From the NCBI GenBank assembly GCA_902796905.1, contig CADBQU010000016.1, forward strand, positions 1 to 44,256: a stretch of DNA of 44,256 nt, in the 5' to 3' direction. The notes below the pieces were generated by a model, which saw only the letters and a program-made list of their open reading frames with translations, was not told the origin of the DNA and made no database searches. The position numbers were made by a program, and so were the translations under genes. Source of the DNA: Oscillospiraceae bacterium (lineage in GTDB: Bacteria; Bacillota; Clostridia; Oscillospirales; Acutalibacteraceae). Below are positions 19,916-28,069 of this stretch, piece after piece (position 1 is the first letter of the stretch; the number at the start of each line of letters is the position of its first letter).

Positions 19916-21775
19916 TTATTTTATTTTTTTGGTATTTAAAACCCTTAAAGAATTTATTATGGCTATAACCGATACTCCTACGTCGGCAAATACGGCAAGC
20001 CACATATTTGCAAGTCCCAAAGCGCCTAAAATTAAAACCACTGCTTTAACCGTAAGCGCAAAATAAATATTTTCTTTTGCAATTTTGTTTGTATTTCCCG
20101 ATACTTTAAAAGCTCTTATAAGTCCTTTTAAATTATCGTCCATTATAACTATGTCGCTGGCTTCTACCGCAGAATCCGAGCCTATGGAACCCATAGATAT
20201 ACCCACATCCGCAAGACTTAATACAGGGGCGTCATTAATACCATCGCCCAAAAACGCAATCTTTTCGTTTTTATTGTGTTTTTTCTTAATATCCTCTATA
20301 AACTCCATTTTACCCTTCGGGGTAAGCTCGCTGCGGTATCCCGTAAGCTTAAGTCGGTTGGCAACCGCTTTGGCAGACTCCTCGTTATCTCCGGTAAGCA
20401 TATAAGTATTTATTCCCTTAGCCGTTAATTGTTCTATTACTTTTTCGGCTTCCGGCTTAATTTCGTCGTCTATAGCTATATATCCGCAAAATTCATTGTT
20501 TTTTGCTACAAAAACAACCGTTTTGCAGTTTTTCGGCATAACGCTTATGTTTATATTGTTTTGCTCCATAAGCTTTATATTTCCTGCCAAAACAATATCG
20601 TTGTCAATTTTCGCTTCTATTCCCAAGCCCGCCAATTCTTTAATTTCGGCATTATATTCTTTTGATTTATCTATTTTGCTTTCATCCACTATTGCTTTTG
20701 CAATGGGATGCGTAGAATGCATTTCGGCAATGGCAGCAAGCTTTATAAGTTCTTCCTCTTTACCGCTTACGGCTTTTACTTCCGTTACTTTAAAAACGCC
20801 TTTTGTAAGCGTTCCGGTTTTGTCAAAGCAAATGGATTTTACTTTTGTAAGATTTTCCAAATAGTTTCCGCCTTTAATTAATATGCCTAAGCTTGAAGCT
20901 CCCGCTATGCCTCCGAAGTACGCCAAAGGTACCGATATTACCAAGGCGCACGGACAGCTTATAACCAAAAACGTTAAAGCTCTTTTAAACCAATCAAAAA
21001 ACGTTGCGCTGAAACCTAAAAACAAAGGAGGTACAAACGCTAAAACCACCGCAGATATAACAACCGCCGGAGTATAATATTTCGCAAATTTTGTAATAAA
21101 CTTTTCGCTTTTTGATTTTCTTACCGCAGCATTTTCCACCATATTAAGTATTACGCTTACGGCACTGTTTTCATAAGTCTTTTTAACTTCTAATTCCAAT
21201 ACGCCCAAAAGGTTTATACTTCCGCTTAAAACTTCCGAGCCCACGCCTACGGCTTTTGGTATACTTTCTCCGTTTAAGTGGCTTATGTTTAAATTGCTTT
21301 CGCCTTTTACAACCACGCTGTCTACCGCTACTTTTTCGCCCGGATTTACAACTATAATATCTCCTACTTTAAGCTCTTCCGGTTTTACTTCAACCCTTTT
21401 ATTTCCCTGCTTTTTAAAACAGGTATTGATTTTTAAATCAATTAAGTTTTTAATAGAGTTTCTTGAACGGTTAACGGCATAATCTTCAAACATTTCTCCA
21501 ATATTATAAAAAACCATAACAAAAACGCTTTCGCGGTAATCGCCTAAAGCGAACGCACCTATAGAAGCTATACACATTAAAAAGTTTTCGTCAAAAATTT
21601 CACCGTGAAATATATTCGTTATTGCTTTATATAAAACTTTGTATCCCGAAATTAAATACGCAGCGGAGAATAATATAAGTTTCGCAACCGTATAGCTTTC
21701 GTTTAGAAAGCCGGCAACTATTCCCAATACTATCGCAACCGCTATTCTTATAATATCTTTAGTGCTTTTTTTCAT
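19916..21775 (-). CDS. Zinc/cadmium-exporting P1B-type ATPase without its own HMA domain
   Basis: Membrane pump of 619 residues that exports Zn/Cd/Pb at the cost of ATP. The actuator loop reads NGES (about 168-171), where most relatives have TGES; the catalytic Glu is kept. The metal site is CPC (274-276) in SCPCALVISVP. The phosphorylated Asp is at about 318 (DKTGTLTKG), with the HP motif (STHPIAKA), TGDNEES and GDGINDAPVL following. The last spans carry a Lys (ALTVKAVVL) and an Asp (FADVGVS), the PIB-2 zinc-group signature. The N-terminal HMA domain is missing; a stand-alone HMA protein is encoded just upstream in the same operon, under an ArsR regulator. Confidence 0.93.
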   Translation of the reverse strand: MKKSTKDIIRIAVAIVLGIVAGFLNESYTVAKLILFSAAYLISGYKVLYKAITNIFHGEIFDENFLMCIASIGAFALGDYRESVFVMVFYNIGEMFEDYAVNRSRNSIKNLIDLKINTCFKKQGNKRVEVKPEELKVGDIIVVNPGEKVAVDSVVVKGESNLNISHLNGESIPKAVGVGSEVLSGSINLLGVLELEVKKTYENSAVSVILNMVENAAVRKSKSEKFITKFAKYYTPAVVISAVVLAFVPPLFLGFSATFFDWFKRALTFLVISCPCALVISVPLAYFGGIAGASSLGILIKGGNYLENLTKVKSICFDKTGTLTKGVFKVTEVKAVSGKEEELIKLAAIAEMHSTHPIAKAIVDESKIDKSKEYNAEIKELAGLGIEAKIDNDIVLAGNIKLMEQNNINISVMPKNCKTVVFVAKNNEFCGYIAIDDEIKPEAEKVIEQLTAKGINTYMLTGDNEESAKAVANRLKLTGYRSELTPKGKMEFIEDIKKKHNKNEKIAFLGDGINDAPVLSLADVGISMGSIGSDSAVEASDIVIMDDNLKGLIRAFKVSGNTNKIAKENIYFALTVKAVVLILGALGLANMWLAVFADVGVSVIAIINSLRVLNTKKIK

Positions 21776-21862
21776 AAGTTTCCTCTTTATATTATACTAT
21801 ATTTTTTATGTGTTTTTATTACTGTTTTTATTTTAATTTTAACATTAAAAATATTTTAAGCG

Positions 21863-22084
21863 TTAAACCTCTTTAAGTTCCGCTTCCGGTTCAAATTTTT
21901 TAATTATTTTAAAAATTTCGTCTTCAACGATTTTATATTCGGTGTTTTTATATTCAACAATAAGCTTTGAAGAAAAGAAATTTATAAAAGCTTCCTCCAC
22001 ACCTTTGGCTTTGCTTATTTTTCCTTCTAATTTAGATGCACATACCGGGCAATCAATTCCTGTTAAACTATATACTTTTTCCAT
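21863..22084 (-). CDS. Stand-alone heavy-metal-associated (HMA) domain protein
   Basis: A 73-residue ferredoxin-like metal-binding protein. The GIDCPVCASKLEGKI motif carries the C-x2-C pair; the rest has the beta-alpha-beta pattern of an HMA domain, plus an acidic tail (FEPEAELKEV). It fits the N-terminal domain that the neighbouring ATPase lacks and probably delivers metal to it or regulates it. ATG 22084 has AAGGAAT upstream. It is separated from arsR by repeat R2. Confidence 0.88.
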   Translation of the reverse strand: MEKVYSLTGIDCPVCASKLEGKISKAKGVEEAFINFFSSKLIVEYKNTEYKIVEDEIFKIIKKFEPEAELKEV

Positions 22085-22121
22085 AACCTATTCCTTCGTA
22101 AATTTAAAGTGTTTTGTTTTA

Positions 22122-22205
22122 GGCGAAAGCCCCAAAGTCCTTCGGACTTTGACAAAAGCAAAGCTTTTGTCCTAAAAACAATTATTGTTTTTAGGGGCTT
22201 TCGCC
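22122..22205. repeat. Four-way-junction repeat R2
   Basis: Outer stem GGCGAAAGCCCC (22122-22133) / GGGGCTTTCGCC (22194-22205). Arms: AAAGTCC-TTC-GGACTTT (22134-22150), GACAAAAGC-AAA-GCTTTTGTC (22151-22171) and CTAAAAACA / TGTTTTTAG-type hairpin (22172-22194). It lies inside the operon between arsR and the HMA gene, so it is transcribed. Confidence 0.92.
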
Positions 22206-22225
22206 GTAAATTATATTTTTTGTTT

Positions 22226-22579
22226 TTATTTTTGGTGCGCTATATGGTCAAATACCATTTGTACCATACCTGTTACATGTGCGTCATCCAAAGAATAAAA
22301 TACATTTTTACCTGATTTTCTGTATTTTATAAGCTTTGCGTTTCTTAAAGGCGCCAATTGATGAGAAACCGCAGATTTTGTCATTTGTAAAAGCTCTGCC
22401 AAATCACAAACGCACATTTCATTTTCCATTAAAGCCATTATAATTCTAAGCCTTGTATTATCTCCCAGCATTTTAAATATAAACGCTGCGTCTCCCATAC
22501 GTTCTGCCGAAGGCATAGCTTTTTTAGCTTTTTTTATATTTTCCAAATGCACTTCATTTTGTAAAATGTCGTTTCCCAT
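22226..22579 (-). CDS. ArsR/SmtB family metal-sensing repressor
   Basis: Winged-helix repressor of 117 residues that releases DNA when it binds metal. The recognition helix region reads QMTKSAVSHQLAPLRNAKLI. MCVCDLAELL (residues 55-64) carries the alpha-3 Cys pair position. The C-terminal helix has Asp99-x-His101-x10-His112-x2-His115, the same spacing as the zinc site of CzrA. I therefore infer a zinc (or cobalt) sensor controlling the HMA protein and the ATPase. ATG 22579 has AAGGAG upstream. A clear promoter with an overlapping TGAA/TTCA dyad lies just ahead. Confidence 0.93.
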   Translation of the reverse strand: MGNDILQNEVHLENIKKAKKAMPSAERMGDAAFIFKMLGDNTRLRIIMALMENEMCVCDLAELLQMTKSAVSHQLAPLRNAKLIKYRKSGKNVFYSLDDAHVTGMVQMVFDHIAHQK

Positions 22580-22612
22580 ATATACTCCTTATTTTTTTGT
22601 GTGTTATTTGAA

Positions 22613-22684
22613 TATGTGAACATTTGAACGGTTGAATATTTGTTCATCTATTAATTATTATATCCGTTTTTTAAAATTTGTCAA
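22613..22684 (-). promoter_or_regulatory. arsR operon promoter and operator
   Basis: Minus-strand TTGACA (22679-22684), 16-nt spacer and TATAAT (22657-22662). Immediately downstream lies an imperfect dyad TGAATATTTGTTCA (22633-22646), next to another TGAACATTTGAA block (22617-22628). TGAA-N6-TTCA palindromes are typical ArsR/CzrA operators, so repression by the first gene product is likely. Confidence 0.7.
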
Positions 22685-22751
22685 TAGTTTTATTAAATTA
22701 AATTTTTAAAAAATAAAAACCGTACAAAATACTGTTGTACGGTTATATTAA

Positions 22752-22835
22752 GGCGAAAGCCCAAAGTCCTTTGGACTTTGGCAAAAGCTTTTGCTTTTGC
22801 TCCAAAAACAATTTTGTTTTTGGAGGGCTTTCGCC
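22752..22835. repeat. Four-way-junction repeat R3
   Basis: Outer stem GGCGAAAGCCC (22752-22762) / GGGCTTTCGCC (22825-22835). Arms: AAAGTCC-TTT-GGACTTT (22763-22779), GCAAAAGC-TTTT-GCTTTTGC (22781-22800) and TCCAAAAACA / TGTTTTTGGA (22801-22824). Only base 22780 is unpaired between helices. Lies downstream of dut; there is no T-run after it on the minus strand, so it is not a standard terminator. Confidence 0.93.
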
Positions 22836-22878
22836 CTAAAAATATATTCTGTTTTTTAATTTGCCTTTGTTGTTTTAT

Positions 22879-23340
22879 TTATTTTTTGGTAGTGCTTCCA
22901 AATCCGCCGTTTCTTACTCCGGTAGCGTCATCGTCTTCGGTTATGCCAAACGGCACAAAAACACCCTGAATAAATCCGGTTCCTTTATTAATTATAATTT
23001 CTTTATCCGAATGGTTTGTAAGCTTTGTCATAATATGACCTTCGTTATCGGAATAATAATAATCGCTGTCTATAATTCCAACGGTATTATCAAGCATAAA
23101 ACGGTATTTAAAACCCAAACCGCTTCTCGGAAAAAGCATAAGCACATATCCGTCCGCCATTTTAGCTCTTATACCCGTTTCTATTTTTTTTGTTTCTCCG
23201 GGTTTAAATATAATGTCGCACGGAGCAAAAAAATCATATCCCGCACTGCCCGAAGTAGCCCTTTTGGGCAATAAAACCTCGTTTATATCTCCGCTGTACT
23301 GTTCGGGACTCACTTTAAAAAACTTTGCTATTTTTTCCAT
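22879..23340 (-). CDS. dut: dUTP diphosphatase
   Basis: Hydrolyses dUTP to dUMP, keeping uracil out of DNA; trimeric type, 153 residues. All five family motifs are visible: SAGYDF (motif 1), PRSGLGFKY (2), VGIIDSDYYYSDNEGHIM (3, with the catalytic Asp in IDSDY), a degenerate KGTGFIQGVFVPF (4) and RNGGFGST (5). I prefer ATG 23340 (MEKIAKFF), which has AGGTGG upstream; a GTG three codons earlier (23349) is possible. The gene stands alone. Upstream lies a 15-bp tandem repeat. Confidence 0.93.
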   Translation of the reverse strand: MEKIAKFFKVSPEQYSGDINEVLLPKRATSGSAGYDFFAPCDIIFKPGETKKIETGIRAKMADGYVLMLFPRSGLGFKYRFMLDNTVGIIDSDYYYSDNEGHIMTKLTNHSDKEIIINKGTGFIQGVFVPFGITEDDDATGVRNGGFGSTTKK

Positions 23341-23371
23341 ATCTTCCACCTCGTTTTATTTTTTGTTTTGC

Positions 23372-23432
23372 CTTTTTTATATTTTTCTTTTTTATATTTT
23401 TCTTTTTTATATTTGTCTTTTTTTATATTTTT
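23372..23432. repeat. 15-bp tandem repeat (4 units)
   Basis: Four consecutive copies of CTTTTTTATATTTTT (the third with one G, the fourth with one extra T) in the gap between dut and the dehydrogenase gene. On the minus strand the units read as A-rich blocks with repeated TATAAA, close to the dut start. Confidence 0.85.
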
Positions 23433-23454
23433 ACCGCATTTTTATTTCATTTTT

Positions 23455-24414
23455 TTATTTTCGGTTTACAACATTTATAGGATTTCCGCTTAAAAATTTT
23501 TCTAAATTTTTTGCCGAAAGTTTAATAAGCTCTTTTCTTGTTTCCAAACAAGCCCAAGCTATGTGCGGTGTAAAAATAATGTTATCGGTTTTAAGTTTTA
23601 AAAGGGGGTCATTTTTTTCTATAGGTTCTGTTTTAACAACATCCAAAGCGGCACCGGCAATTTTTTTGTTTTTTAAAGCATTTGCCAAATCTTTGTTGTT
23701 TACAAGACCTCCCCTTGCAGTATTAATTAAAAAAGCGCTTTTTTTCATTAAACTCAATGTTTCTTCGTTAATAATATCTTTTGTTTCGTCTGTTAACGGA
23801 CAGTGCAAAGTTAAAAAATCGCTGTTTTTAAAAAGCTCTTCTTTACTTACATATTTATACGGAACGTCTTTTTTACCGCTTTTGCTAAAATAAATAACAT
23901 TCATTTTTAAGACGCTGCAAATTTCGGCAACTCTTTTTCCTATATTACCCAAACCGTATATCCCTACGGTTTTTCCGTTTAATTCCGATAATGCAAAAGG
24001 AAAATATCCGAACTCTTTTTTAAAACTCCATTTTCCTTTTTTTACAAAGCGGCTGTATTTTTCGGTGTTTTTACAAAGCATTAGCATAAAACAAAGAGTT
24101 TGTTCCGCTACGGTATTTGTTGAATATTCCGGAACATTGCAAACCGTTATATTTCTTTTGTCGGCTGCATTTAAATCCACATTGTTATAGCCCGTGGCAA
24201 AAAGCCCTATGTATTTTAAATTGGGACAACTTTCAATTACATCTTTATTTAAAACAGACCTGTTTGCCAAAACCGCATCTTTATCTTTTAAAAAATTTAT
24301 CAGCTTTTTCCCGCTTAAAGTTACGGATTTATAAACCTTTCCGAACTTATTAAAAATTTCAAGCGATACATCGTTATCCGATAAAGTCTGTACATCCAAA
24401 AGTGCAATTTTCAT
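23455..24414 (-). CDS. D-isomer-specific 2-hydroxyacid dehydrogenase (glycerate dehydrogenase-like)
   Basis: NAD-dependent reductase of 2-oxoacids; 319 residues. Dinucleotide fold VGIYGLGNIGKRVAEI (GxGxxG) in the middle, substrate-binding Arg in NTARGGLVN, and the catalytic His in FTPHIAWA. The TPHIAWA form is typical of the glycerate dehydrogenase/hydroxypyruvate reductase branch. The exact substrate cannot be told. Start ATG 24414 (MKIALLDVQTL) has AAAGGAAA upstream. A longer open frame to 24474 reads into repeat R4 and is an artefact of the repeat. Confidence 0.9.
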   Translation of the reverse strand: MKIALLDVQTLSDNDVSLEIFNKFGKVYKSVTLSGKKLINFLKDKDAVLANRSVLNKDVIESCPNLKYIGLFATGYNNVDLNAADKRNITVCNVPEYSTNTVAEQTLCFMLMLCKNTEKYSRFVKKGKWSFKKEFGYFPFALSELNGKTVGIYGLGNIGKRVAEICSVLKMNVIYFSKSGKKDVPYKYVSKEELFKNSDFLTLHCPLTDETKDIINEETLSLMKKSAFLINTARGGLVNNKDLANALKNKKIAGAALDVVKTEPIEKNDPLLKLKTDNIIFTPHIAWACLETRKELIKLSAKNLEKFLSGNPINVVNRK

Positions 24415-24461
24415 TTTTGTTTTCCTTTTATTTTTGCTGTTTTTATTATTTTTTATTATAA

Positions 24462-24544
24462 GGCGAAAGCCCAAAGCCTTTAGGCTTTGGCAAAAGCATT
24501 TTGCTTTTGCCCCAAAAACAAAAATGTTTTTGGGGGCTTTCGCC
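24462..24544. repeat. Four-way-junction repeat R4
   Basis: Outer stem GGCGAAAGCCC (24462-24472) / GGGCTTTCGCC (24534-24544). Arms: AAAGCCT / AGGCTTT (24473-24488), GGCAAAAGCA-TTT-TGCTTTTGCC (24489-24511) and CCAAAAACA-AAAA-TGTTTTTGG (24512-24533). No unpaired base between helices. Between xpt and the dehydrogenase gene. Confidence 0.94.
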
Positions 24545-24642
24545 GTAATTTTAAGTTTCCTATCAATCCGTTAAATTTTATTGATTTTTATTTTAAAAAA
24601 TCAATCTTATTTTATTCCTCTTAACTTCGGTATCGGTTTTTA

Positions 24643-25215
24643 TTAATCTTCAAAAACCAAAGAATCGTCGCTCATACTTTTAATTTTAGCTAAAGATTCA
24701 ACCCTTATTCCCATATTCCTTACGGTTTCTCCTCCGTTTTGAAAAGCCTTTTCAACACAAATTCCGCAGCCTACTATATTGGCCTGTGCCTGCTTTAAAA
24801 TATTGGTTAAACCTATAAGCGCATTTCCTTTAGCCAAAAAATCATCTATTACCAAAATATTTTCGCCTTTTTTTATGTAGTCTTTACAAACCATTATGGT
24901 ATTGCTGTTGCCTTTGGTAAAGCTTTTAACCTCTGCACTGTAAACGTCGCCTATTAAATTTTTTGATTTTGCTTTTTTTGCAAAAACCACCGGCACTTTA
25001 AAATATTGCGCCACTATGCAGGCAATGCCTATTCCGGAAGCCTCAATGGTAAATATTTTATCTACTTTTTCATTACCGAATAATCTTTTAAATTCTTTTC
25101 CTATTTCGTTAATTAAATCTATATCCATCTGATGATTTAAAAAACTGTCCACCCTTAAAATTCCTCCGGGTAAAACTACGCCGTCGGTTAAAATCCTTTG
25201 CTTTAATAATTCCAT
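24643..25215 (-). CDS. xpt: Xanthine phosphoribosyltransferase
   Basis: Purine salvage: converts xanthine and PRPP to XMP; 190 residues. It starts MELLKQRILTDGVVLPGGIL. The PRPP-binding loop ENILVIDDFLAKGNALIGL and the GIGIACIVAQYFKVPVVFAKK segment are close to Bacillus Xpt. ATG 25215 has GGGGAG upstream; the frame upstream of it reads through repeat R5. No purine riboswitch was seen in the 180 nt upstream, and no pbuX follows. Confidence 0.94.
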   Translation of the reverse strand: MELLKQRILTDGVVLPGGILRVDSFLNHQMDIDLINEIGKEFKRLFGNEKVDKIFTIEASGIGIACIVAQYFKVPVVFAKKAKSKNLIGDVYSAEVKSFTKGNSNTIMVCKDYIKKGENILVIDDFLAKGNALIGLTNILKQAQANIVGCGICVEKAFQNGGETVRNMGIRVESLAKIKSMSDDSLVFED

Positions 25216-25244
25216 TTTTAGCTCCCCGTAAATATATTTTTTTC

Positions 25245-25319
25245 GGCGCCAAACCAAAACTTTTAGTTTTGGCAAAAGCCAAAGGCTTTTGGGCAAAGCT
25301 GCGCTTTGCCTTTGGCGCC
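25245..25319. repeat. Four-way-junction repeat R5
   Basis: Outer stem GGCGCCAAA (25245-25253) / TTTGGCGCC (25311-25319). Arms: CCAAAAC / GTTTTGG (25254-25272), CAAAAGCC-AAA-GGCTTTTG (25273-25291) and GGCAAAGC-TGC-GCTTTGCC (25292-25310). Every base outside the loops is paired. It lies 30 nt upstream of xpt, in its 5' region. GCGCC subgroup. Confidence 0.94.
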
Positions 25320-25396
25320 AAATTTAAAATTTAAAAATCAATTCAATCTTTTATTTAAAAAATTTTATTTAAAATTTTTCATTTGAAATTTTTGTT

Positions 25397-26620
25397 TTAC
25401 TCTTCGTTTTTTTGGTTTTCGTTTGCAGCGTTTTCTTCTTTCGGTAAAACTTCTTCATTTTTATTTTGCTGTTCTTCGGCAGCTTTTTTTAATGCTCTTT
25501 CTTTTTTTGCTTCCATAATATCCAAAATAAGCATTCTTATAAATGCCGTAACCGGAACTGAAACCAATATTCCTACAAATCCAAACATTGCGCCGCCTAA
25601 TGTTATGGCTATTACAACATAAAAAGGTTTAACGCCTACGGATTTTCCTATAACTCTGGGTTGTACCAAATTTGCGTCTATTTGCTGTAATACCAAAATA
25701 ATCGCAAACGCAATTACTACCGTGGCAAAATTACCCGTAGTTATATAAATTACCAGCAACGCCACTATGCACGAAATTATGGCGCCGAAATAAGGTATCA
25801 AATTGCATAAACCTATAAATATACCTATTAAAATAGCATACGGTATTTTAATAATGCTAAAAGCAATGGAAAGCTCTATTGACACTATTATTGCGTCTAA
25901 AAATGCGCCGTACAAATAATCGTAAAAAATTTCGCATCCTCTTGCAATATAAGAATACACTGCATAAAGAGTACGTTTTTTAAATACCAAATTTAAAACC
26001 TTGCCAAAGGTAACTATTAAATGTTCATGAGAACAAAGCATATAAACAGACATAACAACCGAAAGCAAGAAATTTAAAAATCCGTTTCCGAATTTTGTTA
26101 CGCCTTCAATATATTTTCCAAACGAAGATATATCAAAATAACTTAATATTTTATCAAGCGAAATCCACCTTTCGGGATGAGATACGTCTACACCCCAAAT
26201 TTTTCCGTCCGCTCCGCCTAAGTGTTTTATATACTTAATACTTTCATTATAATACGTAGGTATATTTTTAATTAAAGTTGCAACGCTTGAAACTATAGCC
26301 GGAACTATAAAATAAAGCAATGCTCCTAAAATTATAATTAAAACCAAATAGGTTATTAAAACCGATAATCCTCTGCTGTGCTTATTAAAAAAATTATCGG
26401 ACTTCAGCTTTTTAAACAAGCTTTCTATTTTATTTTGCGGTATATATAAAATAAATGCTATTATAAGCGCTACAACTATAGGACTGAAATATCCTAAAAA
26501 TGTGCAAACGGCATTAAACACATCCGGAAGTCTGTCAACCGCTTTGTAAAAAACTATAACCAGCGCCGCAAAAACCGTTAACGGCAGCCAAAGCGTTTTA
26601 AACTTTGTTGGCGTTTTCAT
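25397..26620 (-). CDS. AI-2E family transporter (YtvI/PerM-like permease)
   Basis: Multi-spanning membrane protein of 407 residues in the Pfam AI-2E transporter family. Members have been linked to AI-2 export or Na/H antiport, but the substrate here is unknown. Hydrophobic spans run through the N-terminal third, then a soluble loop (about 110-190) and a C-terminal bundle with LIPYFGAIISCIVALLV and PRVIGKSVGVKPFYVVIAI, both family signatures. The C-terminus is charged (KKERALKKAAEEQQNKNEEV). ATG 26620 overlaps the proA stop in an ATGA, so translation is coupled to proA. Confidence 0.88.
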   Translation of the reverse strand: MKTPTKFKTLWLPLTVFAALVIVFYKAVDRLPDVFNAVCTFLGYFSPIVVALIIAFILYIPQNKIESLFKKLKSDNFFNKHSRGLSVLITYLVLIIILGALLYFIVPAIVSSVATLIKNIPTYYNESIKYIKHLGGADGKIWGVDVSHPERWISLDKILSYFDISSFGKYIEGVTKFGNGFLNFLLSVVMSVYMLCSHEHLIVTFGKVLNLVFKKRTLYAVYSYIARGCEIFYDYLYGAFLDAIIVSIELSIAFSIIKIPYAILIGIFIGLCNLIPYFGAIISCIVALLVIYITTGNFATVVIAFAIILVLQQIDANLVQPRVIGKSVGVKPFYVVIAITLGGAMFGFVGILVSVPVTAFIRMLILDIMEAKKERALKKAAEEQQNKNEEVLPKEENAANENQKNEE

Positions 26621-27861
26621 CTTATTTCTCCCTTTCCTAAGCATATATATTTATAGCTTGTAAGATGTTTCGCGCCCATAGGACCTCTCGCATGAATTTT
26701 TTGAGTGGAAATTCCTATTTCTGCGCCAAAGCCGAACTCTCCGCCGTCGGTAAATCTTGTAGAAGCATTCCAATAAACCGCAGCCGAATCAATCTCATTT
26801 AAAAATCTTTCGGCATTTTTTGCGTTTTCCGTAACAATAGCTTCACTGTGTCCGGTAGAATATTTTTTTATATGCTCAATAGCTTCGCTTAAATCGTCTA
26901 CCACTTTAACAGCCAAAATATAATCCAAAAATTCCGTTGCATAATCTTCTTCGGCGGCTTTTTCGGCCTTAATTATTTTAACCGTTTTTTCGCAGCCTAA
27001 AAGCTTGCAATTGTATTTTTTTAATCTTTCGCTTAATTTAGGCAAAAATTCTTTTGCCTTTTCTTTGTGCACCAATAAAGTTTCCAAAGCGTTGCAAACC
27101 GACACCCTTGAACATTTGGCATTTTCTACAATATTAAGCGCCATTTCCGTGTCTGCAAATTCGTCAACAAAACAATGGCAATTGCCCGTACCGGTTTCTA
27201 TAACCGGAACTATGCTTTCGGTAACCGTTGTTTTAATTAAAGAAGCGCTTCCCCTTGGAATAATAACATTTAAATATTCGCATTTCATTAAAGCTTTTGC
27301 ACTGCTTCTTGAAGTATCCGTTACAAGCTGTAAAGTTCCTTCGGGAATACCGCTTTTTAAAAAGCTTTTGTTAAGAATATCCGCTATAGCGGTATTAGAG
27401 CGTATGGCTTCTTTACCGCCTCTTAAAATACAGGCGTTTCCGCTTTTAAGGCAAATAGCGGCGGCGTCTGCCGTAACATTCGGTCTTGCTTCGTAAATTA
27501 TTCCTACAACCCCTAAAGGAACCGAAACTTTTTTAATTAAAAGTCCGTTTTTGGGTTTAAATTCTTCTAAAACTTTTCCTATCGGGTCCGGTTCTTCGGC
27601 TATTTCTTCCAAAGATTTTGCAATTCCGTTTAACCTTGCTTCGTTTAACGTTAAACGGTCAATTAAAGAATCCCTTAATCCGTTTTCTTTCGCAGCTAAA
27701 ATATCTTCTTTATTTTGAGAATATATAAAATCTTTGTTTTTTAAAAGATAAACCGCGGCGTTTTTTAAGGCCTGCTTTTTTTCTTCTGCGGTTTTAAGAG
27801 CCAAAATAAGCGACGCCTCTTTAGCTTTTTTGCCTAAAATGTTCATCTCTTCAATTTCCAT
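26617..27861 (-). CDS. proA: Gamma-glutamyl phosphate reductase
   Basis: Second step of proline synthesis: reduces glutamyl-5-phosphate to the semialdehyde with NADPH; 414 residues. Aldehyde-dehydrogenase-like fold with LGVVGIIYEARPNVTADAAA, the catalytic Cys in NAKCSRVSVCNALETLLV, and the C-terminal FTDGGEFGFGAEIGISTQK. ATG 27861 has AAAGGAG 6 nt upstream. ProB lies upstream across repeat R6, and an AI-2E permease follows with overlap. Confidence 0.96.
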   Translation of the reverse strand: MEIEEMNILGKKAKEASLILALKTAEEKKQALKNAAVYLLKNKDFIYSQNKEDILAAKENGLRDSLIDRLTLNEARLNGIAKSLEEIAEEPDPIGKVLEEFKPKNGLLIKKVSVPLGVVGIIYEARPNVTADAAAICLKSGNACILRGGKEAIRSNTAIADILNKSFLKSGIPEGTLQLVTDTSRSSAKALMKCEYLNVIIPRGSASLIKTTVTESIVPVIETGTGNCHCFVDEFADTEMALNIVENAKCSRVSVCNALETLLVHKEKAKEFLPKLSERLKKYNCKLLGCEKTVKIIKAEKAAEEDYATEFLDYILAVKVVDDLSEAIEHIKKYSTGHSEAIVTENAKNAERFLNEIDSAAVYWNASTRFTDGGEFGFGAEIGISTQKIHARGPMGAKHLTSYKYICLGKGEIR

Positions 27862-27915
27862 ATTTTTCTCCTTTTGCCAATGAAAAAATAAATCTTTAAA
27901 GCAGCTTTATTTAAC

Positions 27916-28005
27916 GGCGAAAGCCTCCCGAAAACAAAATGTTTTCGGGAGCAAAAGCAAAGCTTTGCTTTTGCCGAAACCCTTTGGGTTTTTAGGGCTT
28001 TCGCC
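27916..28005. repeat. Four-way-junction repeat R6 (reverse orientation)
   Basis: Outer stem GGCGAAAGCC (27916-27925) / GGCTTTCGCC (27996-28005). Arms: TCCCGAAAACA / TGTTTTCGGGA (27926-27950), a perfect 24-bp palindrome made of GCAAAAGCAAAG and its complement (27951-27974), and AAACCC-TTT-GGGTTT with looser ends (27975-27995). Arm order is reversed relative to R2-R4. Lies between proB and proA. Confidence 0.9.
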
Positions 28006-28069
28006 CAAAATTTTTACCGTTCAAAAAAGCAATAATAAAATAATAAAACCAATTTAATTTAAGTTTTTA

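Noticed and set aside
22752..22835. Junction repeats as ordinary Rho-independent terminators
   Set aside because: No T-run follows the outer stem of R3 or R4 on the minus strand, and R2, R6 and R7 lie inside operons; true terminators in the window (for example 1433, 39303, 43526) look different.
25216..25396. Purine riboswitch upstream of xpt
   Set aside because: No conserved three-way core or TATA/loop motifs were found; the region is filled by repeat R5 and AT-rich DNA.
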